A stretch of 64,000 nucleotides of DNA from Clostridium celatum DSM 1785 (GTDB lineage Bacteria; Bacillota; Clostridia; Clostridiales; Clostridiaceae): NCBI RefSeq assembly GCF_000320405.1, contig NZ_KB291618.1, positions 62,001 through 126,000 of the forward strand, in the 5' to 3' direction. How positions within the stretch are numbered: the stretch's first letter is position 1; each line of letters starts with the position of its first letter. The position numbers and the translations under genes are program-made. The notes below the pieces were generated by a model. It was not told the origin of the DNA. It did not search any database and was given only the letters and a program-made list of their open reading frames with translations. This document shows, in pieces, positions 10,701 through 17,397 of the stretch.

Positions 10701-12106
10701 TCTATTAAATTATTAATAACTTCAATTGTTCCAAACTCTGGGTTAACTTCATTCATTTTTTCATCTATAAATAATATATCTATTTTTTGATCTAATTCAT
10801 CTGGCATATATAAACCAAATTCAGAAGCTAAAGCCCAATTTTCATATCCTTTTTTATATACAAATTTTATTCTTCTTACTTCTGTTTCTTTAAATTTTAT
10901 TTGTAAAGTATTTTTAGTTGTTATACTTGTAGACCCATCTGATATTTTCTCAAATGTATCCCCCTCAGAAGTTCTAGATCCATATATCTCAAATTCTTGT
11001 GCAAATCCTCTTGAAACTAGGCTTGTATACATTATTCTATCTATTGTAGTTAACTCATCTAAAGTTATTACTACTTCATTTGTATGGCTAGATGTATTTT
11101 GCTTACCTGAATGCCAATTTGTATTTACATCTCCATCCATAGCTCTTGCTATAACATTAGAGGAATAATGTCCACCATTAGTTGTTATACTTGTAACTTT
11201 CTCTAACGGCACTTTGAATAATTCATCATAACTAGCTAGCCTTTCATCATTAAATGACTTAAAGTTAGATACCTTAGCCTCTGTAAATTCCAATGCTTTT
11301 CCTTCTAATGTTATTCTAGCATTATTAATATCTTCTCTTATTTCACTATATAAAGGATGTGTGCTGGCTTCTAAATCAAAAGCTTCTAGTTTTTCTAGAG
11401 TATTAAACTCTTCACTTAACTGATTTTTTGAATCATTAGTAAATATATTATTCATTTTATCTATTATATTATCTTCTTTATAAAACATAAATTCAGATGC
11501 ACTTGCCCATCCTTGATTTGCTTTTTTAAATACAAATTTTACCCTCTTAAATTCAGTTGCATCAAATTTTATTTCTACAATATCTCTTATTGAACCATCA
11601 TATTGACCTGAAGCTACTAGTTCAAAGTCTTCTCCATCCTCTGTATTAGATGAATATATTTCAACTTCCTCTGCAAAACCTTTTCCACCTGCATCTGGTC
11701 TTGCCGCATAAACTATTCTATTTAATGTAGCTACTTCATTTAAAGTTATTATAACTTCATTAGTAAAATTACTATTATTAGGTATTCCTGTTTCCCAATG
11801 AGTTTGGAAGTTTCCATCTATGGCCTTATCTATGGTACTACTTGAATATTTCCCACCATTATTAGTTATAGATTTTATGTTAGAGTTGTCCATTTTAAAA
11901 ATTTCATTATAACTCTCTAACAACTCACTACCATATAAAGTAAATTTAGTTATAGTAGCTTTATTAGTTTTATTTTCCTCCTCCACTTCATTAGTTTCAA
12001 TAATATTGTTTCTTGTTAATGTTTCTGCAAACACATTAACTGGTGTAGCAACTAAATTAGTTATTGTTGTTGCTAAAATTAATGTTGATAACTTTCTTTT
12101 TAACAT
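4755..12106 (-). pseudogene. Secreted M60 zinc metalloprotease with CBM32, NPCBM and LRR modules (one frameshift)
   Basis: Two ORFs (12106-10403, 567 codons; 10385-4755, 1876 codons) join into one protein of 2450 residues if one base is restored near 10420-10423. TTAAG there should read TTAAAG, giving the NEVI motif seen in the other module copies. Order: signal peptide (1-27, cut after NVFA); three F5/8C (CBM32) domains, each followed by a helical unit with HPL (the third spans the frameshift); M60 N-domain and M60 peptidase with HEMGH plus Glu (residues 415-419 and 430 of the second ORF); then Ig-like, NPCBM, Ig-like, a fourth CBM32 with helical unit, and Ig-like/NPCBM repeats; three NPCBM in all (about 737-875, 1250-1397, 1476-1622). 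A FIVAR-like helical domain (1628-1693) and short leucine-rich repeats end it. There is no LPXTG. Family members cleave O-glycosylated mucins. The gene lies behind a c-di-GMP riboswitch. Confidence 0.9.
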
Positions 12107-12149
12107 TCATTTTCCCCCTGAAATATTATTTCCCCCAGAAAAGCACATT

Positions 12150-12176
12150 AAAAAAGCTACTCCCTAAAGAGTAGCT
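12150..12176 (-). terminator. Terminator hairpin of the c-di-GMP riboswitch expression platform
   Basis: Minus-strand AGCTACTC, loop TTTAGG, GAGTAGCT, then six U, 44 bases before the protease ATG. It lies between the c-di-GMP aptamer and the gene, so it is the probable regulated terminator. Its 5' arm contains ACUCUUU, complementary to AAAGAGU just 3' of the aptamer (12323-12329). Confidence 0.82.
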
Positions 12177-12321
12177 AAAATAAACATAAACTTTTAATAA
12201 AAGTAATTTTTACTTACAGAAAATATCGGTATCATTATTAAACGTTATCATTTAAATATAACTTTTAATTTTCTATAAATACTATTAACCTTTTAAAACT
12301 TTATAAACAAAAAGTATAATG

Positions 12322-12406
12322 CACTCTTTGGCAACTGGCTGACATAGAAATACTTCCTTAGTCCCTATAGCTTTGCGTCTCTAAATTTCTTTAGATTTGC
12401 CTATTT
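12322..12406 (-). ncRNA. Cyclic-di-GMP-I (GEMM-I) riboswitch aptamer
   Basis: Read on the minus strand, the segment has the class I landmarks in order: GGCAAA, a GAAA tetraloop in the first hairpin, the hallmark GACGCAAAGC, GGGaCUAAGG, and GCCAGTTGCC closing P1 (GGCAA with TTGCC). The second hairpin loop serves as the tetraloop receptor arm. It is followed by about 145 bases and a terminator, then the protease gene. C. difficile uses a class I c-di-GMP riboswitch for its secreted protease PPEP-1, a precedent for this arrangement. No clear promoter was fixed upstream (12407-12725), which is AT-rich. Confidence 0.93.
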
Positions 12407-12725
12407 AATTTTAAATTTAATATCAATATGCTACCACTTATAATATGTATTATTTATTATTAAATAATAGTTAGCAATTGTTGTTTTTGATTATACTATA
12501 AAATTTAACTTTTTACTACAAAATGGCATATCTTTCATAAATTTCAGTATAAATAGATTTCTCACTTATTTTTTTCTATTTAGCACTGTATTTTTCCCTT
12601 TTATGATTAGAATAATATACTTTTAAAAGCCTAGTTGTTAAAAAATACAATTTACTTATTATCTTTATATACTTGAAAATACAATTAAATAAATAATCAC
12701 AATAACTTCTATTATATTTTTAATA

Positions 12726-12763
12726 TAAAAAAAGAAGAAATTAATTTAACAACTTCTTCTTTA
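12726..12763 (-). terminator. Terminator of scrA
   Basis: Minus-strand AAAGAAGAA (12762-12754) pairs with TTCTTCTTT (12739-12731), followed by further U. It starts 12 bases after the scrA stop, so the protease needs its own promoter. Confidence 0.75.
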
Positions 12764-12773
12764 TTATAAAATA

Positions 12774-14150
12774 TTAAGCTTCTTCTTTAATTCCCATTAT
12801 CATAGTAGCGGCAAAAGCAACACCTATTGCTATAACCATTCCTATAACATAATGTAACATTGATGTAGAATTTGTTATGGCTATTCCTGGTATTCCAGTA
12901 ACACCAACTGCAGTCATTCCAACTTTCATAGCTACTACATAAGCTCCACCAATAGCTCCACCAATGGCTGCTCCTATAAATGGAGTCTTATATCTTAAAT
13001 TAACACCAAATATAGCTGCTTCTGTTATACCGAATAGTGTACTTACTGCTGATGGAAGAGCTACAGCCTTCATCTTCTTATTCTTAGTTAATAAGAATGC
13101 TGCAAAACATGCTCCCCCTTGAGCTACATTTGCCATTGACCAAATTGGTAATAATGTATTTACACCAGTTTCAGCTAAAAGATTAAGTTCTACAGCGTGG
13201 AAACTATGATGAATTCCTGTTATAACTATTGATGAATATGCTCCTCCAAATATAAGTCCAGCAATTACACCTAATTTAGATATTGCAAATGTTAAGAATA
13301 TACTTATTGCTGCTCCAACAACATTGGCTAATGGCCCTACAACTGCTAAAGCTAAGAATCCAGTTACTAATACTGTTATTAATGGAGTTACTAATATATC
13401 AAGCATTTCTGGAACTATCTTTCTAGTACCCTTTTCTATATATGCCATTATAAATACAACTAATAATATAGGTAATACTGTTCCTTGATATCCAAGTAAT
13501 GGCATATTTATAAATCCTAAAACTTTAATAGTTTCATATCCAGTACCTTGTGTCCATGCATTTTGTAAAGCAGGGTGAATCATTATTCCCCCAACAGTAG
13601 CCGCTAAATATGGATTACATCCAAATACCTTTGCTGCACTTATTGCAACTAATATTGGTAAGAAGTTAAATGCTGCTGAACTGAACCAATCAAGCATCAT
13701 CCACCACCAAGTATTAGAGTATTGCTCTAATCCAAATTTACCTGCTAAACCTAATAATCCCATTAATAAACCTGCTGCAACTATAGCTGGTATAATTGGA
13801 ACAAATATATCTGATAATATCTTAGCTAACTTTTGTATTGGATTTAGTTTTTTAGCACCTTCTTGCTTAACTTCTGCAGTGCTCATTTCTTTAATTCCTG
13901 CAATTTTTATAAGTTCTGCATAAACTTTATTTACTGTCCCTTGTCCTATTATTATTTGGAATTGACCTCCATTTAAAAAGGCACCTTTAACAATATCTAA
14001 TTTTTCTAGTTCTTCTTTGTTAGCTAAGTTTTGATCTTTTAATACTAATCTTAATCTTGTTGCACAATGTGCAGCACTACCAACGTTTTCTGGCCCACCG
14101 ATATACTTTAAAATATCTTGAGCAGCATCAAAATACTTATTTGACCCCAT
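12774..14150 (-). CDS. scrA: Sucrose-specific PTS transporter, EIIBC
   Basis: Imports sucrose and phosphorylates it at C6 of the glucosyl unit. It has 458 residues. The N-terminal EIIB domain (about 1-90) carries the phosphorylated cysteine in AAHCATRLRL (Cys29). The EIIC domain (about 105-455) has about ten membrane helices and GITEAAIFG, a close form of the family's GITEPAIFG loop. There is no EIIA domain, so a glucose-type IIA elsewhere must donate phosphate. The ATG at 14150 follows AGGAGG. Two operators and a promoter lie upstream. Trehalose and beta-glucoside IIBC proteins are relatives; sucrose is inferred from scrR and the operators shared with scrKB. Confidence 0.9.
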   Translation of the reverse strand: MGSNKYFDAAQDILKYIGGPENVGSAAHCATRLRLVLKDQNLANKEELEKLDIVKGAFLNGGQFQIIIGQGTVNKVYAELIKIAGIKEMSTAEVKQEGAKKLNPIQKLAKILSDIFVPIIPAIVAAGLLMGLLGLAGKFGLEQYSNTWWWMMLDWFSSAAFNFLPILVAISAAKVFGCNPYLAATVGGIMIHPALQNAWTQGTGYETIKVLGFINMPLLGYQGTVLPILLVVFIMAYIEKGTRKIVPEMLDILVTPLITVLVTGFLALAVVGPLANVVGAAISIFLTFAISKLGVIAGLIFGGAYSSIVITGIHHSFHAVELNLLAETGVNTLLPIWSMANVAQGGACFAAFLLTKNKKMKAVALPSAVSTLFGITEAAIFGVNLRYKTPFIGAAIGGAIGGAYVVAMKVGMTAVGVTGIPGIAITNSTSMLHYVIGMVIAIGVAFAATMIMGIKEEA

Positions 14151-14232
14151 TTTAAAATCCTCCTAATAATTTTTAATTTTTAATTTTTAATAAATTTATA
14201 ATTACCTTATAATAAAGGCTTTATTCAATAAG

Positions 14233-14246
14233 TGGTAATGTTCCCA
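14233..14246. promoter_or_regulatory. scrA operator O2
   Basis: TGGTAATGTTCCCA, identical to the copy at 14267-14280 and one half matching the scrK operator. It lies about 50 bases downstream of the promoter -10, so a bound repressor would block elongation. Confidence 0.7.
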
Positions 14247-14266
14247 CAGTGCTTATAAAAAACTTG

Positions 14267-14280
14267 TGGTAATGTTCCCA
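14267..14280. promoter_or_regulatory. scrA operator O1
   Basis: TGGTAATGTTCCCA, 34 bases from O2 and just downstream of the predicted transcription start. Confidence 0.7.
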
Positions 14281-14296
14281 TTCACCTTAAAAAAAC

Positions 14297-14326
14297 GTAT
14301 TACGTTTTCATTTTTTGCTAAGTCAA
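14297..14326 (-). promoter_or_regulatory. scrA promoter with an overlapping cre-like sequence
   Basis: TTGACT (14326-14321), 18-base spacer, TAATAC (14302-14297). TGAAAACGTAATAC across the spacer and -10 fits the first half of a CcpA cre site but not the second, so CcpA binding is only a possibility. In the 14151-14481 gap the remaining sequence is AT-rich without further features. Confidence 0.55.
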
Positions 14327-14471
14327 TTGTCGAAATTTGTTTATAATTTAATTTCAATACGATTATATAACTTTATTTTATATAAGTCTACACTTTCTTA
14401 AAATTTTTATCTTGGTAATTTTTGAATAAACATTATACATTTCAGTATTATTCTATTTAACCTATATATTT

Positions 14472-14519
14472 TTTTAATGATTTATATATAGGAACATTCC
14501 CATATATAAATCATTAAAA
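14472..14519. repeat. 48-bp near-perfect palindrome containing a ScrR-like operator at the 3' end of scrR
   Basis: Arms 14472-14494 and 14497-14519 match at 22 of 23 positions around a 2-base centre. The middle reads TGGGAATGTTCCTA on the minus strand, the operator motif of the sucrose genes. It covers the last codons and stop of scrR. Neither side has a U tract after the arm, so it is not a standard terminator. Its centre lies 222 and 256 bases from the two scrA operators, so looping is possible. Confidence 0.7.
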
Positions 14520-15534
14520 CCTTTTCACAGTTTGATTTTTCACTATTTCTTTTTATTAGTAAACAATTTATTTTAACTTTTTTTACCATTTTTTCTTTTT
14601 GTATTGTTTTCTCATTAAGATATTCCAACATTATTTCTGCCGACTTTCTTCCTGCAGTTTTATAATGATAGTGAATTGTTGTAAGTTTAGGGGTAATAAC
14701 CCTTGATATTTTAGAATCTCCCATACCAACCACTGCAACATCTTCTGGAACTCTGTAATTATTATCAATTAAATACTCTATTGCACCTAATGCTAAATTA
14801 TCAGTCACTGCAACTATTGCAGTAGGTGGATTATTTCCTTCCATAATTTCCTTTGCTAATTTATAACCACTTTCTTCAGCAAAGTCACCTATTTTTATAT
14901 TCTCATTAATTATTTCTATATTTTTTTCATTTAATGTTTCTATAAATGCCTCTCGTCTATCAAAACCAACAGCCTGATCTTCTTCATAAACTCCAATATA
15001 GCCTAACTTTTTATGACCTTTTTCAATTATACAATTTGTTATATCTCTTGTTGCATCAAATTCATTAAAGAATACTGATGAAAACCCCTCTATATCTTGA
15101 GCTACAACTACAATAGGCACTTCTAAGTTTTTCATAACACTTATATGTTTTTCAGTTACTTTAGTTGCCATAAAGATAATTCCATCTACTTGATTAGCCT
15201 TAAATATATTAAGATATTCTAATTCCTTTTCAATTGAAAGATTCGTATTTGCAATTAAAATATCATAATTATTAGGTGATAAAATTTCTGTAATTCCCTC
15301 CACTACTCTTGCTGGAGTTTCACTACTTATTTTAGGAACTATTACTCCTATTAAATTTGTTTTTTTAGTTCTCATTCCTTTTGCTTGTCTCTGAGGAGTA
15401 AACCCTGTTTCATCAAGCACTTTTTTTATTTTTTCTCTAGCTTCAGCACCAACATACCCATTATTTAAGTATCTAGATACTGTTGATTTAGATACCCCTG
15501 CTAACTTTGCAATATCAATTATATTTAATGCCAT
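14482..15534 (-). CDS. scrR: LacI-family sucrose operon repressor
   Basis: DNA-binding repressor of the sucrose genes. It has 350 residues. The LacI helix-turn-helix is at 3-23 (DIAKLAGVSKSTVSRYLNN), the hinge helix around 47-57, and a periplasmic-binding-protein-like effector domain from about 60 (LIGVIVPKISS) onward. The ATG at 15534 follows AGGAG. Its last 20 or so residues (SNCEKVLMIYIWECSYI) extend past the usual family end and are encoded by the palindrome at 14472-14519, so the C-terminal tail is probably a by-product of an operator placed in the gene. The effector is likely fructose or a phosphorylated sugar, by analogy with ScrR. Confidence 0.9.
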   Translation of the reverse strand: MALNIIDIAKLAGVSKSTVSRYLNNGYVGAEAREKIKKVLDETGFTPQRQAKGMRTKKTNLIGVIVPKISSETPARVVEGITEILSPNNYDILIANTNLSIEKELEYLNIFKANQVDGIIFMATKVTEKHISVMKNLEVPIVVVAQDIEGFSSVFFNEFDATRDITNCIIEKGHKKLGYIGVYEEDQAVGFDRREAFIETLNEKNIEIINENIKIGDFAEESGYKLAKEIMEGNNPPTAIVAVTDNLALGAIEYLIDNNYRVPEDVAVVGMGDSKISRVITPKLTTIHYHYKTAGRKSAEIMLEYLNEKTIQKEKMVKKVKINCLLIKRNSEKSNCEKVLMIYIWECSYI

Positions 15535-15592
15535 TATCGCTTCTCCTTAATAATTGTTTAAATGTTTTCACTTAAAAACATATTCATATACT

Positions 15593-15621
15593 ATACTAAT
15601 TTATATACTGTAATATTTCAA
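15593..15621 (-). promoter_or_regulatory. Candidate scrR promoter
   Basis: TTGAAA (15621-15616), 17-base spacer, TAGTAT (15598-15593). An inverted repeat ATGTTTT/AAAACAT sits between it and the scrR start. The sucrose operator motif is not present here. The rest of the 15535-15853 gap shows nothing more. Confidence 0.42.
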
Positions 15622-15853
15622 CTTTAAAATGTATATACTTAAATAATCAACTTCAATCATATTATTACTATTTTTAGTAAATAATAAATTTATTAATTGT
15701 TAATACTATATTTAGAATTATTTTCTTAGTATATTTTCTATACTAACCATACCTTATATATATTAATTAAATATTAAATTTATAAAACCTTATATTTGTT
15801 ATAAGTTTTTAATATCATATTTACTTTAAGTTTTAGTTACAAGGAGTGATTGA

Positions 15854-16777
15854 ATGTTTTCTAAAGATAAAAATATTAAAGTAAGATATACCTTTAAACA
15901 TTTTTTTCTAGTATTCATATATGATATCCTTATAATTTCTTTATTTATATATTTCTTTTATACACTAGGAACTGTTAAAGGTCATAGTTATATTGATTAT
16001 ACTGAAAATAATTTTTTCCTTACTAATAATGATTCTATTTATACCTTTGTAGATTACACTGAAAATTCACTACCTAAAAATAGTAATTTACAATCTTATG
16101 AAGAAAGTATAAATAAATTTTTATCTGAAGCTTTTACCAAAAGAAATAACAGCTTCTTATCTGGAGATGTATCTTCTTTATATAACTACTATAGAGCTTC
16201 TAGCTCCAATGGTAGATATTCATTAATATACGAATTTAAAAGAATTGCTTATTTAAGAGATTGGGCTATTGAGCGTGGTATTTTATTTACTTCCATAAAC
16301 TCTTTTATAATTATAAATAGTATCACTCAGAAGGATAATAAATTTATAATAGATGTGGATGAACAATGTACTTTTACTTATGTTCATAATAAAGGTAAAT
16401 TAAAAAATGAATTTTCACTAACTATTCCCCATATATTAACTCTATATAGTTATAGTGAAAATTTTGATGATTTATATTTAATCGATAAGGATTACTACTG
16501 TGATGTATTTGATGATGGAATAGATAATTACACATTTACATTAACTGAAACAGTCTTACCTTATACCAAAACTTTAAATAGCAACTTTTCAACACCTACT
16601 AATTTGAAAGTTGATGATATTTTAAGATTTGAAAAATCACTATTTACAGATCATAAGGCTGTAATTTCTGGCTTTGATTCAAATGGTTATCCTCTAATAA
16701 ATTGCAATAGCTTAAATGCTGTTAATATGCCATTCGACTTTGGTTGGAATGAAAAAAATATTAAATCTTCTTATTAA
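15854..16777 (+). CDS. Membrane-anchored extracellular protein, possibly a shortened Amidase_6-type protein
   Basis: The 307 residues are not confidently assigned. One membrane helix (about 17-38) is followed by an extracellular region. Residues 75-225 look like the variable front region of clostridial proteins that carry a C-terminal Amidase_6 (NlpC/P60-like) domain. The last 55 residues (LKVDDILRFEK, then TDHKAVISGF) resemble the second half of that domain, including its His. The first half, with the catalytic Cys in DCTNFVSQ-type sequence, is not visible. If so, it is a degenerate, non-catalytic member. The start follows AAGGAGTGATTGA. It faces smpB and shares a terminator with it. Confidence 0.6.
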   Translation: MFSKDKNIKVRYTFKHFFLVFIYDILIISLFIYFFYTLGTVKGHSYIDYTENNFFLTNNDSIYTFVDYTENSLPKNSNLQSYEESINKFLSEAFTKRNNSFLSGDVSSLYNYYRASSSNGRYSLIYEFKRIAYLRDWAIERGILFTSINSFIIINSITQKDNKFIIDVDEQCTFTYVHNKGKLKNEFSLTIPHILTLYSYSENFDDLYLIDKDYYCDVFDDGIDNYTFTLTETVLPYTKTLNSNFSTPTNLKVDDILRFEKSLFTDHKAVISGFDSNGYPLINCNSLNAVNMPFDFGWNEKNIKSSY

Positions 16778-16796
16778 CACCTTCTTGCCTCAATAT

Positions 16797-16838
16797 AAAA
16801 ATGAGATTATATCAAAATTGATGATATAATCTCATTTT
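16797..16838. terminator. Bidirectional terminator between convergent genes
   Basis: Perfect stem ATGAGATTATATCA (16801-16814) with TGATATAATCTCAT (16822-16835), flanked by A and T runs. It ends both the plus-strand gene at 15854 and smpB. Confidence 0.85.
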
Positions 16839-16851
16839 ATAATACTTTAAA

Positions 16852-17322
16852 TTAGTATCTATTTCTTTCTTTCATTTGACGCTCTATATCTCTTTTATGT
16901 GCTTTTTCAAGCATAGAATCTCTCTTGTCATAGTTTTTCTTACCTTTACAAATACCAAGAGCTACTTTAACTCTTCCATTTTTTAAATATAAAGATAGAG
17001 GTACTAATGTGTATCCATCTCTAGAAACTAATCCTGCAAGTCTTCCTATTTGTTCCTTATGAAGTAAAAGCTTTCTTTCTCTTAAAGGATCAACATTAAA
17101 TATATTTCCTTGCTCATAAGGACTAATATGCATATTTAGAATAAATACCTCACCATTTTTAATATCAGCATAACAATCCTTTAAATTACACTTTCCACCT
17201 CTTATAGACTTAACCTCTGTCCCAACTAATGCAATCCCTGCTTCAATTGTTTCTTCAACAAAGTAATCATGACGAGCTTTTCTGTTTTCAGCTAAAGAAT
17301 TACTATTCTTAACTCTTGCCAT
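16852..17322 (-). CDS. smpB: SsrA-binding protein SmpB
   Basis: Binds tmRNA and delivers it to stalled ribosomes. It has 156 residues from the ATG at 17322. An in-frame GTG at 17334 would add four residues (GAD before Met) but has no ribosome binding site, whereas AAGTGGGTG precedes the ATG. Conserved elements: [25 protein letters not shown], the beta-barrel, and the basic C-terminal tail [14 protein letters not shown] that inserts in the ribosome mRNA channel. It follows rnr closely, a common pairing because RNase R degrades the mRNAs and is itself SmpB/tmRNA linked. No ssrA gene was found beside it. Confidence 0.96.
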   Translation of the reverse strand: MARVKNSNSLAENRKARHDYFVEETIEAGIALVGTEVKSIRGGKCNLKDCYADIKNGEVFILNMHISPYEQGNIFNVDPLRERKLLLHKEQIGRLAGLVSRDGYTLVPLSLYLKNGRVKVALGICKGKKNYDKRDSMLEKAHKRDIERQMKERNRY

Positions 17323-17397
17323 ATCCGCACCCACTTCTTTATTAACACGTTTTTTTTAATTATATCAATTTATAACTAAAATCACAACTTAAGTAAT

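Noticed and set aside
12230-12270. cre site TGATAACGTTTAAT upstream of the protease
   Set aside because: The last two consensus bases fail on either strand, so it is too weak to list.
14472-14519. scrR terminator
   Set aside because: After the arm the minus strand has A, not U, so the palindrome lacks a terminator U tract.
16778-16851. tmRNA (ssrA) beside smpB
   Set aside because: The spacer is only 74 bases and is occupied by a terminator.
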